NCBI GenBank assembly: GCA_038030265.1
Contig: CM075937.1
Coordinates: forward strand, 19,158,001 to 19,222,000
Reading direction: 5' to 3'
Origin: Corythucha ciliata
Lineage: Eukaryota > Arthropoda > Insecta > Hemiptera > Tingidae
Length of the DNA: 64,000 bases
How positions within the stretch are numbered: position 1 is the first letter of the stretch; each line of letters begins with the position of its first letter. The notes beneath the pieces were generated by a model. It did no database searches, had not been told where the DNA came from, and was given only the letters and a program-made list of their open reading frames with translations. The position numbers and the translations under genes were made by a program. Shown piece after piece: positions 24,350 through 36,115 of the stretch.

Positions 24350-24967
24350 CTCGTAGACCAAACCCCCAGAAACCTCAAATACCGCTCCTTATTGGACTGT
24401 CTTTTCAAATCAATAATTAGTTTGTACGAAAATAAATCAAGAGTTTTGTTACCATATCGAAATTTGAGCCTACTTACCGTGTTTTCATTTAGCCCTTTTG
24501 TGAGATCAAGCATATACTACGTCATGTGAAATTTCTACTCGGTAAATTGAACTTCCGGCTCCCTCACATATCAAAAAAATCAGCCCTCAGCGAGAAAATA
24601 CAAACTCCAGAAGTCCGCAATTAGAGTGTTGTGTCAGTCCTGTCGGAATTGGTTTCGCAGTCTTGATGTTATGTCCTTGCACGGCGCCTACTTCCTGAGC
24701 ATTCTTCCCTTCGTGCGTGCCCATCTTCGAGAATTCCCTTTGAACTCGGCCTCTCATTCGTATACTACGAGGCACGCGGTTAATTCTGCGCGTCTTGCGA
24801 CTTCTGCTCGGGTCGATCCTGTTTTCTTGGGTGTGAGGCTCCTCCTTATTATTAAAGGGATGAAAATTAAGCGATGTCGTTGGGCTGATTCCTCGACGGC
24901 AGCCTAGCAATGATGTCCGTTTGCTTAGAGGCTCTTCCCTTTGGACTTCAGTGATGTTGATTCCAAG
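24350..24967. other. Downstream flank of the BTB gene
   Basis: It has overlapping open frames of 93 aa (plus) and 107 aa (minus) between 24587 and 24910 without a recognised domain. The minus frame is rich in Arg and Lys. I cannot assign it. Confidence 0.3.
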
Positions 24968-25612
24968 CAGGGGCGTAGCGTGACATTTTGATGCCCGGAG
25001 CGGAGGTCAAAGTTGATGCCCCCCCCCCCACTATAAAAACATGTGAGTATCGCGCTACTCGCCTCAATCGGAAATCATCCAGAGCTTAGGGTAGGAAAAC
25101 TTTCAGGGTTCTCGGGGAAATTCTCTCCCAAACATCGTATTCAATTTACCAGGGAACGGGGAAGGACCATGCCCTATTTAACATATTCGCCTTTTTTCGG
25201 AAAAAAACAGACTGTGATGTCAGATTCTTTGCGTGGGATTGTTTCTCTGGGCAAAAATCAGCAGTTTCATAGTCTCTGTGAGCTAGATTTACAGTAATAA
25301 TTGAGCCAATATGATGAACGATCAACGATAGAGGGGGGGGGGGTGTTCCGGAGAGAACCAACTTCACGAGAATGAGTCTTTAAGAAACCGATTTCGCGGG
25401 GTTTAATCGTTGAAAAAACAAGAGGGTTTGACTCTGCAGAAAAAAAAAGTCGTGAGCTTGGCTTGGCTTACATGAAAAACACAACCTTTGAGGGTGCGGC
25501 TTTTCAAAAAACACTTTCACGGGTTTAACTCCTGAAACTCCTAATTTCGAGAATTGACTCTGAGTAGAACCAATTTCACAGGTTTTGCACTTCAATAAAC
25601 CAATCTCAAGGG

Positions 25613-27832
25613 CAGTGGCGTAGGTAGGAATTTGACATGGGGAGGGGGATCATATTGAAATCTCGTAAGGGTGAGGGGAGGGGGGTAATTCACATTTTAG
25701 TAATCATTCCACCCAGCCAGCACACTTTTGAATCTGGACGTCTTGCTTGCCTCATCATTGCCTCAATCTCTCAGTTAAGGGCGAGTTTTGGACTCTACCC
25801 TCAAATTAGCGCTTTTCTCAATTTTGGCCGAGTGTAACGCTCTTCTCAATTTCAGCCGCAGATTAGCGGTTTTGCCCCACCCCCTCCCATAGCCATGAAT
25901 TTGCGCATTTCCTCAACTTTAGCAGCAAAGTATCGTTGTTATCCCGTGAGCGATGTTTCTTAATTAACCACGAGTTTTGGCGTTTTCCTAAATTTTAGCA
26001 GCGTATTACCGATTGTTTAATTTTTGTTACTTGGGAGTTAGCACTTTTCTCAGTTTTAGCTGGAAATAACCCTTTTTCTTAAGCGTTTTCCTCAATATTA
26101 GCCGCTAAATAGGGGGACTTTTCACGAATTAGGATTTTTTTGGTTCACCATACGCAATGCATGAGCGATTTTTCTCAGTTTACTCGCGAATTAGCTGTTT
26201 CTTCACCTATTGCCATAAATTGGCACTTTTTTTCAAATTCAGCCTGAAAAGTTGCCTTCAGAATCCGCAAATTTGCGTATGTTTTTGGCGCAAATTAGAA
26301 CTTTTCTCAATTTCAACCGCGAATTAGCGCTTTTTTTAAATTGTAGCGGCGACGCGTTGTAGCGTTTCAAACCTGTGAATTAGCGAATTTTCTCAATTTC
26401 AGTCACAAATTGGCGTTTGGCGCAATTTTAGCTGTAAATTGGCGAATTTTTCCACTTTAGCCGCGAATTAGCAATTTTCTCAATTTTTAGGGTTTAAAAT
26501 TAACCTTTCTCTTAATTTTGACCAGGCTGATTATTGTATTTCTAAATATTACCCGCAAATTAGCGGTTTTTCTCATTTTACCACCGCATTAGCAATTTCA
26601 TATAACTTTTATAGGTATATATTATTGCTTCACGGCAGTTCTAGCCGTGAATTAGCGTATTTTTAAACATTATACTATGCTATAGCCATGCATGAATTAG
26701 CAATTTTTCTGAATTTTAGTCACAAAAATGCCTTCACAAGGTGCGAATTTGAATTATAAATGTAAATTTTTTTGTTCAAACCTTTTTCAAACCAAAAAAT
26801 TTACATCTATCTATCCATTTCTGTCAAAAATTCTTCATTTTTAAATTATAAATTTCATGACACTTAATTCGAGAATTAGTGATGTTTCTCAATTTTACGT
26901 AGCAGCGAATTTTCGCTTTTTCTAAATTTTAGCAGCGTGGTAGCGTTTCCAACAAGTGCATTACCTACCGAGTTTTGTCAATTTTTGCCGAGAATTGGCG
27001 TTTGACTCAATCTAAGCTGCAAATTAGCAATTTTTTCCGTTTTTAAAACTGAGAAATAGCACTTTTCCCAATTTGAACTGAAAATCAACGTTTTTGTTCA
27101 TTTTGGCTGTGCTAATTGGTGATTTTTTCAATTTTTGCCGCGAATTAGTGATTTTCTTCATTTTGTATCAGTGAATTAACGTTTTTCCACAACTTTATAT
27201 CTGCAAATTGCAAATTAGCGATTTTTCCCCATTTCTGCTGTGAAATAGCGTTTTGTGCTCATTTTGCGGCCATTCAGCATCCTATTCCCTTTTTCATACG
27301 CCACGTGAATTTGCCATTTTTGTCCAATTTAACCCGAAAGCGTCTTTTATTTATCAATATTATAGCGTGTTTTCTCAACTTTAACCGCGGGGTTTGCCCA
27401 AATACAACACTTTTGCGTTGATTTCCACAATTCATTCGAAGAATGGCCTCCATGTACCGCGATTCAGCGATTGTTTTCTCAATTTTAGTCTTGAACTTGC
27501 ATCGCGAGACCACGAATCAGCGCTTTTTAGTTAGCTATAGCCACGAATATTACAGATTTTTGTCTGATAGAGGGTCCGTGGCGACCCCCCCTCCCCCTGG
27601 TACACTACTGCGTTGGGTCTGAAGTCCAAGGAAAAAGGTGGACGTACTCGGACCTTTTCGGGCTGCTTTAAGTCCAGAAAATCTGTTAAACCTAACTTCA
27701 ACGTGAAACGTTCATTTTTGGCGATTTTATGGGGCTCTTCGTTATGTACTAGTGCTCCTTCGTTCGTATACTTGAAGCTCTGGGGGGGGGGGGATCTATC
27801 CCCCACATCCCCCCCCCGTACTTATGCCCCTG
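25613..27832. mobile_element. hAT-like element, inner, minisatellite-filled (8-bp duplication CTCAAGGG)
   Basis: The left end CAGTGGCGTAGGTAGG and the reversed right end CAGGGGCATAAGTACGG are flanked by perfect CTCAAGGG at 25605-25612 and 27833-27840. The interior is mostly the 30-bp minisatellite (about 25795-27550). The first 500 bp or so are nearly identical to 33515-34040. No transposase frame is present. A caution is that the 33515 copy is also preceded by TCAAGGG. Confidence 0.78.
25795..27550 (+). repeat. 30-bp minisatellite block 2
   Basis: Degenerate units have the core CTCAATTTTAGCCGCGAATT. Stop codons break all frames, although antisense fragments read LKLRKSANSR-like decapeptides. 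Confidence 0.75.
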
Positions 27833-28715
27833 CTCAAGGGCTTTAGTCGTTCAAAAAACCAGTCTTGAGGGTTAGTATCGCGGAACTTGGCATACTCAAA
27901 ATACCAATTTTGGGGGTTATTTGGTTCAATAAAAAACAATTTTACGGGTTCGGCTCCACAAGAAAACAATGTTTCCTCCTTTGGTTAATTAAAAGAATTC
28001 AATTCCGTGAGGTTGGCTCTGTCAAATTCTTCCAGCTTACACTTGGCGTGTGGAGGGACGGATAGCGTATTTGCGTGGAACACTGACCGGGTGTGGGATG
28101 CAACCCGCAGCCCCTGGCACGCTCTGGCCAGTTCTTAAACTGCTTTGCCTCCAAAAGAGAGCCATGGCATCCCTCAAGACTCAGCTTGCGGTCAACTTCA
28201 TTGTAGATTTTACGCCTCCTTCTACCAACTAACAGTCGTTATACTGTTATAGATAGCTCTTGGGGGTGCCCTGGTCTGCAATGGACCATTTTGTGCGGTT
28301 TTGGTGCCTCTTGGTAGACCTGAAGCCACGATTTCTTTCACGGAGCACCTAGCAACTATGGGGACTGGGCAGTTGAATAGATGTGAAGTGTTTTGTACCG
28401 GTGGTGCGCAAAAGGAGTCAATATTTATCCCAACTGTGCTCGGTTCTTTAACTTATTCACGTTAAAAATAAATAAAAGCCTCAGCCTGCTGATGCCACAT
28501 TTCAAGTGATGCCCGGGGCGGGCCGCCCCACCGCCCCCCCCATACGCTACGCCACTGATTCCAAGACCTGCTTCGTTCGCGAGAAAATTCGGGCCCTTGA
28601 GAACATGATAATGCAACGTGGTCAAGGGCACTGGAATGACATGCAGGGAGAACCCCTTCAACTGCTCGTCTGATAGAAAATCTGATCGCCCATATACAGG
28701 TCCGGATTTATCCGG

Positions 28716-28952
28716 AAATAAGGCGGGTGTGACTCATCGGCCCTCCCATGCCCTGTTGCCACTCCGTGCGTTGTGGTTGGTGATGTGGGGTGGGGTTTTA
28801 CGAACGCTCACCGGCTCACAGCTCTCCAAAGTGACAACGATGGGAGCGCAACGTTGCCAGCTATGGGTGTAGACTTGAGCTTTTCATTGCATCTTTGGGA
28901 CTATAATGCGCAACGTTGGTTTTTTAGTCGATGAGTCACACCCGCCTTATTT
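28716..28952. mobile_element. MITE with 24-bp inverted ends
   Basis: AAATAAGGCGGGTGTGACTC at the left is matched by the exact complement at the right (28929-28952), with CATCG continuing the match. The core is GC-rich with no ORF. Confidence 0.7.
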
Positions 28953-29265
28953 CGTGTCGCGTACTTTAGGCAGATGCCTACAGGGTCCTCGGTCATTGGG
29001 GGGCCTCTAGCCTCTTCCTAAATAATTATAAAATAAACTCGCGTGTACATATGAGCTCGCCCACAAACTATCAACGTCCATGCGCTCGTCTAATAATACG
29101 CGTGACTATCACCACATTGCCAGTATCCACAGGTGCGGGAAGTAATGACATCTCAATCTCATTTGAAGCCAAACAGTACAACTGTTGTGAAAAGCCTTTC
29201 TCAGACGAGGTGTCAAGGTGTCGGTCAGCTTGAGAGGATGAAGTCACCGTTCAGATTAAGCCGCG
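28953..29265. other. Short unassigned stretch
   Basis: I see nothing recognisable here; short open frames only. Confidence 0.3.
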
Positions 29266-29680
29266 ATTTGGCGTTTTCTCCAACGTTAACCGTGAATTAT
29301 CGTTTTCTCAACACTTCAGCGCTTATTCTCAATCTCATCGGTGAATAAGATATTATCCCCCATTTTAGCCGTGAATAAGCGATTTGTCTTCATTTTAGCC
29401 GCGAATTTGTGATTTTCCTCCATTTTTGTGTGAGCTAGCGATTTTTCTCAATTTTTGAAGTAAATTAGCACTTTTTGCTAATTGGCCACGAACCTCGGCT
29501 TGCCATTTACTCAACTTTCTGTGGATTAGCAAATTGTCTCGAATTAACACCCAATCAACCATTAAATCTTGATTTTAACTACACATTAGCGTTTTCCTCG
29601 TTTTAGCCGCTAAAATTATAGCGCTAATATTCTCGCGGTATCTCGATGAAACATCCAGACCGAAATTGAGAAGAAAAAAA
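29266..29680 (+). repeat. 30-bp minisatellite block 3, forward
   Basis: Units have the same core and orientation as block 2. The block meets an inverted block directly downstream. Confidence 0.65.
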
Positions 29681-29689
29681 TCGGCAGTT

Positions 29690-30480
29690 ATTCGCTGTGT
29701 ATATGTACATGCCACTTTATGGCTAAAATGAAGAAAAAACGCTAATTTGCTGAAATTGAGACGTGGCCCAGTTTTTGCTTTTCTGCAAGTTCTAAGAGGC
29801 TAAAAAGGCGAGAAAACCCGCTAGGGCTATACAATAGAAAAAAAAAACACGCTGGTTCGGGTCCAAAATTGAGAAAAATTACAAATTCATAACTAAAATT
29901 GCAAAAAATCACCCATTCGTGGATAAAAAAGAGAAAAGCCACAATTTCGCAGCTAACTTTTCGAAAAATGCTAATTCATAGCTGAAATTTACTAGACTAA
30001 TAAGCCGCTAAAGTTTGGACGATAACGCTAATCCACGGCAAACTTTACTCATAACTTGTGTACCTAAGCTTGCTTTACATAAAAATGTGAGAAAAAAAAA
30101 AAAAAAAAAATACACGAGAAAAATTGAGAATAATAGCTAGTTCGCTAATAAAATAGATAAAAAGCGCTAATTAGCGGCTAAACTCGGAACAATCTCGCGG
30201 ACGAAGTTGAAAAGAACCGTTAATTAATTCGCGGCCAAAATTGTGGAAAATCCAATAATTTGTGGATAGAGCCTGGAAAAACGTTAATTCGCGGATACAA
30301 AAGAAAAAATCGGCTAATTCATGGCAAAAATTGAAAAAAATTGAAGAAAAAAATAAAAAATAAAACGCTAATCCACGACTAAAATTCAGTAATAATGCTG
30401 ACTCGCGGCTAAAATCTAGGAAAACACAAATCCATGGTTTCTAAACGTAACTTCGGGCCTTAAACTGAGAAAAAGCGCTA
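29690..30480 (-). repeat. 30-bp minisatellite block 4, inverted
   Basis: It reads CGCTAATTCGCGGCTAAAAT on the plus strand, the reverse complement of block 3. It is cut by the tRNA foldback and resumes at 31265-31660. Confidence 0.7.
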
Positions 30481-30616
30481 GTCCATATACGGGGTGCGGC
30501 AGATAATGTGGACCACCCATGGATTTCATATTTAATTAGTAAATTAATTAAACTGATATTATCCGGACGACGATGGAAGGGCATAGCCCAACACGATTCG
30601 AGTTTCGAGAAAAAAT

Positions 30617-30690
30617 GGCTCTCCGGCGGGATTTGAACCCGCAACCTCTGGATTACCAGTCCAGCACGCTGCCATTTGCGCCACGGAGGC
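30617..30690 (-). tRNA. tRNA-like gene, anticodon GGT (Thr), left arm
   Basis: It is the exact inverted copy of the gene at 30892-30965. D, anticodon and T stems all pair and the anticodon loop is CTGGTAA. The 3' acceptor strand has one extra A, leaving a bulge, so it may be a pseudogene or SINE-like head. Confidence 0.75.
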
Positions 30691-30891
30691 GCCTATGGGA
30701 GTCGTACTCCGAGGGATAAGCTAAGCCGAACCCCACCTAGGTCCATTGTTTCTCGAAACTCTAGGCGCTTCTCCTGATCGGTAAACCACGCCGAATTTAA
30801 TCTTATCCGAGAAGCGCCTAGAGTTTCGAGAAACAATGGACCTAGGTGGGGTTCGGCTTAGCTTATCCCTCGGAGTACGACTCCCATAGGC

Positions 30892-30965
30892 GCCTCCGTG
30901 GCGCAAATGGCAGCGTGCTGGACTGGTAATCCAGAGGTTGCGGGTTCAAATCCCGCCGGAGAGCC
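30892..30965 (+). tRNA. tRNA-like gene, anticodon GGT (Thr), right arm
   Basis: GCCTCCG pairs with the acceptor 3' strand CGGAG(A)GC, with a one-base bulge. The D stem is GCGC/GCGT, the anticodon stem CTGGA/TCCAG and the T stem GCGGG/CCCGC. A-box (TGGCGCAAATGG) and B-box (GGTTCAAATCC) promoters are intact. A T-run follows closely, as expected of a polymerase III terminator. Confidence 0.8.
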
Positions 30966-31264
30966 ATTTTTTCTCGAAACTCGAATCGTGTTGGGCTATG
31001 CCCTTCCATCGTCGTCCGGATAATATCAGTTTAATTAATTTACTAATTAAAATGCCGGCGACAGATTTATTCATTATATCGATTTCATATTTCATAAAGT
31101 TAGGTCAAATTTGGGCCCTACCGGGGCTCAATAAAAATTTTTGGGCTACAGATATGAAATCCTCACCTAAGATCAAGGGGACATAACTCCGAGCACCATT
31201 CCAATATCATCAATAATAGCGGAGAAAAATGGGTGGTCCACATTATCTGCCGCACCCTGTATAG

Positions 31265-31660
31265 CTAAAAGTTGAAAAACAAATAGTAAATGCTGGGCAA
31301 AAATAGTTCATACACCGTTAATGTGCGGCCGGTATCGAGAAAATCACCAATTAGCGCTGTTGAAATTATCAAAATTAAACGACATACTTGCAGCTCGAAG
31401 AGAGAAAAAGTGCTAATTCACTGGTGAAAAGGTAAAAAATCGCTAATTTGCAGCAAAAATCGAGGAAAACTTTAATTCATGACAAAAATTGAGTAAAATC
31501 GCTAGCATGGGATAAAAACGGTACTTCGCGGCTAAAATCTAGGAAGATCACCGACTCCTGGATTAAGTGTAGAGAATAAGCTTTGTAATTGCCGGCTAAA
31601 ATTGAAAAAACAAAATTCGGCTATTTTATAGTTTTGAAATATTCATAAATCAAATTAATG
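31265..31660 (-). repeat. 30-bp minisatellite block 5, inverted
   Basis: It continues block 4 after the foldback insertion, with the same orientation and decay. Confidence 0.6.
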
Positions 31661-33170
31661 CGCTTCCTAGGTCATTTTTTCTCGTCCACATCCCCCCTCG
31701 TTTTGCTAGACGCGACCCATTAAGGCACGGCGCCCCCGGGCGGTCGCCCGGCTCGGCACTCCTTAAAGCCGGCATTGCTCATACTGATTTTGAAAACGAG
31801 TGTATTCATCTTAGGTCTCACTTATAGTAGGCAAAAGCATTTCCTTCAGCGGAAAATGTGCGCAAACGGCCTTAACCGTGTACACGATCATGATGAAAAA
31901 AGGGTTTTAGGAGTCCTAACTAAGGTAACTATTGAACCTAGTGAACGTATCTCCCATTAATAATACCTCCTCGAGAAGCGATGACGTGAACGTCCAAGAC
32001 ACAGGAGTTGGTTGGATTAAAGAAAACGTCTCGTTCACAGTGTTTATTTTTCCGAACCGGTTTTCAACTATTAATAGTCATCTTCAGGGATGCTGCGACA
32101 GTTTAATTTTAATCAATAAGTAACGTACGAAAATAAATAAGTAATAAATAAATAAATAATTGAATGCCTACGTTCTTTAAAGGGAAGCCCTTGTCGTTAG
32201 TAAAATATATGTATTTCCACACAGTGGTTGTCATTAACTGAATGCTACGTGGGCTTTCACCGGTCTTGGTGTAAATTAAATTCAAATTCTACGGGAATGG
32301 AGGTGGAAATATTGGGCAGTAGCCCAAGAGAGCCCTTTGAAAATGGCGGTGCGTTCACCTGGTTTATAGGTTCTTTATCCCCGGAAAGCCCTTCTCAACC
32401 AGCATGCCTAGGGGCCTCTTGCCCCCTAAATCCAGCCCTGCCCGTATAATCGCGTGGGTGGTTCTTCAATTTCGGACCATTTTTTCGATTTGAGCCGGAC
32501 GTAGTTAATGAGTGCCTCTGACAATGCTTAATTGCGTCAATGGCCCACAGTAAAAATCAGCGTTTCGCAATGTCGTTGACATCAGCCAACATTCATGTCT
32601 CTATATGTATAGTGGGCCATTGAGGTCCACCTGCGTCGACTCTCCTCTTTCATCTTTGGCCTTAAGGGGCTCCGATTATTGCGTGTCTACCGACTGCAAA
32701 AAGTTTTGAGCGGCCGCTGAAACCGGGCCAATGAGGTCATGAAGGCTTGAAACACCGGAATGACCGGTTCTGATCGAAAATCAGCTTTGATTTTCGGATT
32801 CCTCGTGCCGTCAAGCGCAGCATCGTTCAAATTGTGAACGTTCCGTCCAACTTTAAATTACAGCTATTTTCACCAAAAAAACGCTCACGAGGCTAAGCGG
32901 CGAGTTTAACGATTTTTTCCAATGGTTCGATTTGTGCTGGACGTGGTTTATGAGTCTTTTAGACCGTTGTCAATTGCGAAATGCAGTCGGTTCTGATCAA
33001 AACTCACCTAGGGGAGCGATGAACGTTTCGCGATGTAGAACTTCTATCCATCACTGCACTCATATAGAGTTACTTTAGCTGCATGCAGCGTTATAGTGTT
33101 TGACTCAAATTCACCTTTCTGAAAGGTAAAGTGGACCTAGGGAAACTCTATAGGTAATTAAATAATTTAT
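31661..33170. other. Intergenic stretch with a hammerhead fragment
   Basis: No gene is recognised. It contains a GC-rich palindromic patch at 31722-31750 and the hammerhead at 32050-32092. The 32460-33050 part is of moderate complexity with no long frame. Confidence 0.35.
32050..32092 (-). ncRNA. Hammerhead ribozyme (CUGAAGA core variant)
   Basis: The minus strand reads CTGAAGA, stem II ACTA-TTAA-TAGT, GAA, stem III palindrome AACCGGTT, then C. Stem I begins UCC/GGA. Position 7 of the core (U or A here) is known to be free. Surrounding GTTCACAGTGTTTATTTTTC resembles the ATAAATAAA trailer of the other copies. It appears as a single copy. Confidence 0.68.
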
Positions 33171-33400
33171 TGAGTAACACATTCTTTATTCTTTACTACG
33201 CCGACTAGTTTCGGGGTAGCGCACCCCATTCTCAAGGCATCAACAGGCCGATACAAATCTTTTTGTCACATGTCAATAATCACACAAAAATTCCCAACAA
33301 TGCTGCTGACAGACTAGCATCAAGGAAACTTGTTTCTCCACTGCACTGCGGGGTCGGCATGGTAAAGAATAAAGAATGTGATACTCAAGAAATTAGTTAA
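33165..33400. mobile_element. Short inverted-repeat element with hammerhead-like core
   Basis: Inverted ends of the type ACACATTCTTTATTCTTTAC occur at 33176-33196 and 33363-33385. The minus strand at 33199-33240 reads CTTGAGA, stem II GGGGT-GCGC-TACCCC, GAA, ACTAGT, C. Stems II and III are right for a hammerhead, but the CTTGAGA core is not canonical. Confidence 0.5.
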
Positions 33401-33514
33401 TTACCTATTACTAAAATTATTTAACATTCACGTAATAATTAAAATTTTGTCTAAGGAAACTCGTTTGGCCAGCGAGGGACTATGCACAGGTTATTTTTTT
33501 TAAAAAATCAAGGG

Positions 33515-35390
33515 CAGTGGCGTAGGTAGGAATTTGACATGGGGAGGGGGATCATATTGAAATCTCGTAAGGGTGAGGGGAGGGGGGTAATTCACATTTT
33601 AATAATCATTCCACCCAGCCAGCACACTTTTGAATCTGGACGTCTTGCTTGCCTCATCATTGCCTCAATCTCTCAGTTAAGGGCGAGTTTTGGACTCTAC
33701 CCTCAAATTAGCGCTTTTCTCAATTTTGGCCGAGTGTAACGCTCTTCTCAATTTCAGCCGCAGATTAGCGGTTTTGCCCCACCCCCTCCCATAGCCATGA
33801 ATTTGCGCATTTCCTCAACTTTAGCAGCAAAGTATCGTTGTTATCCCGTGAGCGATGTTTCTTAATTAACCACGAGTTTTGGCGTTTTCCTAAATGTTAG
33901 CAGCAAGTTAACGATTTTTTCAATTGTTTTTACTTGGGGGTTAGCACTTTTCTCAGTTTTAGCTGGAAATAACCGTTTTTCTTAAGTGTTTTCCTCAATA
34001 TTAGCCGCTAAATAGGGGGACTTTTCACAAATTAGGATTTTTTTGGTTCACCATACGCAACGCATGAGCGATTTTTCTCAGTTTACTAGCGGTTTCTTCA
34101 CCTATTGCCTTAAGTTGCGCTTTTTCTCAATTTCTGCCTCTAAAGTTTCTTTCAGAAGCCGCGAATGGCGTGTAATTCAGTTTTGACGCAAATTAAAATT
34201 TGTCTCAATTTTAGCCGTGAAATTAGCGCTTTTTCTTAATTTTAGCAGCGTAGTAGCGTTTCAAACCTGTGAATTAGCGAATTTCCTCAACCTCAGTCAC
34301 GAATTGGCGTTTTGCACAATTTTAGCTGTAAATTGGCGATTTTTGCATTTTAGCTGTGAATTACCTACTTAGTACTTTTTCTCGATTTAGGCTTATTACC
34401 TTTAAAATCTCTTAATTTGTGCCAGACTAATTTTTTATTTTCTAAATATTACCCGCAAATTAGCGGCCACTTTTTAGCACCACGTTAGCCATTTTATTTT
34501 AATTTAGGAATAGATTATTGCTTCTTCTCAGTTCTAGCCCGTGAATCAGCGTTATTTTTACTTATAGCCTTGCATGAATTGGCCGTTTTAGTCTCTATTT
34601 TAGTCTCGAATTTGCTTTGTCTCCATTTTAGACGTGAGTAGTTAGCGATTTTTCTCAATTCTTGCCGTAAATTAGCGCTTTTACCTAAGTGACCACAAAG
34701 TTGTCTCCAGAAACCACGGCTTGCCATTTTCTCAATTTTCTGCGAATTAGCAAATTTTCTCAATTTACCCCCCCCCCCCAAGTAGCATTTTTTAAAAATT
34801 TAAGCCATAAATTAGCGTTTTTCCTCATTTTAGCCGATAATTATAGATTTTTCTACATTTCAGCCACGAACGTTTCCCAATTTTCAGCGCGAATAGCCTA
34901 TAACGCTTTTATTGAATTTGGCCATGGATTAGAGATTTTTTTTTACTTTCTGGTACGAAGTTACCTTCAGAAGCCACGAATAGACATGTTTTCCATTTAA
35001 ACTGTGAATTAGTGTTTTTTCCTTACTTCATGGTTTCTTCTCAATTTTATCGGTGAATTAGTGATTTTTTTAAACCATTTTATCCACTAATTAGCGATTT
35101 TTTCCCATGTCATTATCTGTAAATTAAATATTTTTTACCATTTTAGCTGTGATTTATAGAGATTTATCTCCATTTTAGTTTTTAGATTTTAGCTATGCAT
35201 TTAGCGCTTTTTCTCAGTTTAAGCCATGAACTTGCCTCAGAAGCCGAAAATTGTCGTTTCAATATACTTCTAGTTTCTAACTACACTTCATCCGCGGACG
35301 CATCAAGAAACTTTAGCCATTATGTAGCCAAGTATTTTTCTTAATTTTAGCCGTCATTTTAGCGCTTTTTCTCACTTCTGTCCGTGAAAT
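33515..35390 (+). mobile_element. hAT-like element left end plus 30-bp minisatellite block 6
   Basis: It starts CAGTGGCGTAGGTAGG and is nearly identical to 25613-26140, then fills with the 30-bp minisatellite (about 33710-35390). A matching right end and 8-bp duplication were not found. It abuts an oppositely oriented hAT-type end at 35391. Confidence 0.65.
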
Positions 35391-36115
35391 CACGGGGCCG
35401 GACCGCCCCAGGCCCCAAAGCAGAGGGTGCTCCCGAAAAGCTTATATAAGGAATAATGAGGATTTTTAGGTTTTATGTTAATTGAAAATAGGTACGTGAA
35501 AATGAGTTTTAGTATGCGGATGGACAGTGATATTGGCTCCTTTCGACGATTTTCAGTCAGGAGATCAGCAAAGAGACTATGGCTTTGTCCCCCCACAAAA
35601 GCTTTATCTGAAGGCTCAAATTGAGAGAATTCGCGCTTTATGGTGGTAAATTTGCGGCTATGCGGCTAAAATAGATAAAATACGCTGATCCCCAGTTTTT
35701 TTAGGTCCCTAGGCGGATAAATATAAGAAGGCGTACTAATATGCTGTTCTTGGGGCAAGTACGCAGCAAAAAGTTGAAAAAAAGCGCTGATAATTTGTGG
35801 CTAAAACTGAAAAAGGATTCATTTGAGGTATCTCGATGAAACCTCCAGACCAAAATTCAGGGGGACAATCGCTGACTCACGGTGTATAGATGTGCCACTT
35901 AATGGCTAAAATGAAGAAAAAGTGCTAATTTTCTGTTCCTGGGTAAATAGGTACGTGCCACGGTTTTAGCTTATTTAAGTCGTGCGCAAAAAGGCAAAGA
36001 TTGCTAGAAAATTTCCAATTCAAGGCTTTGTAAAAGAAAAGTCGCGGCTAAAATTGACAAAAAACAAAGAAAACAACATAGGAAAACAAATAAAGCAACA
36101 AAAAAGCTAATTCGG
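35391..36115 (-). mobile_element. Inverted hAT-type end with minisatellite block 7
   Basis: CACGGGGCCGGACCGCCCC is followed by CCCGAAAAGCTTATATAAGG, the complement of the subterminal sequence near 60560-60640. Inverted 30-bp units then run from about 35630. Confidence 0.55.

Larger units (their letters stand above)
24968..28557. mobile_element. hAT-like element, outer (8-bp duplication ATTCCAAG)
   Basis: It starts CAGGGGCGTAGCGTGACATT and its right end, reversed, reads CAGTGGCGTAGCGTATGG. ATTCCAAG is perfectly repeated at 24960-24967 and 28558-28565. An 8-bp duplication with CAGnGGCGTA ends is characteristic of hAT transposons. The 3.6-kb body has no transposase; it contains minisatellite-like sequence and a second, nested hAT-like element. 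Confidence 0.8.
30490..31259. mobile_element. TA-flanked foldback element 3 with two tRNA genes
   Basis: The ends are CGGGGTGCGGCAGATAATGT and the inverted CAGGGTGCGGCAGATAATGT, flanked by TA (30488-30489, 31260-31261). The arms, each carrying a tRNA-like gene, are near-perfect inverted copies from about 30528 to 31055 with the axis near 30795. The right arm has an extra 165 bp or so (31060-31225). It interrupts the inverted minisatellite. A related internal fragment (CGAAACTCTAGGCGTTTCTC) recurs at 37478-37545 near IQUB. Confidence 0.78.
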
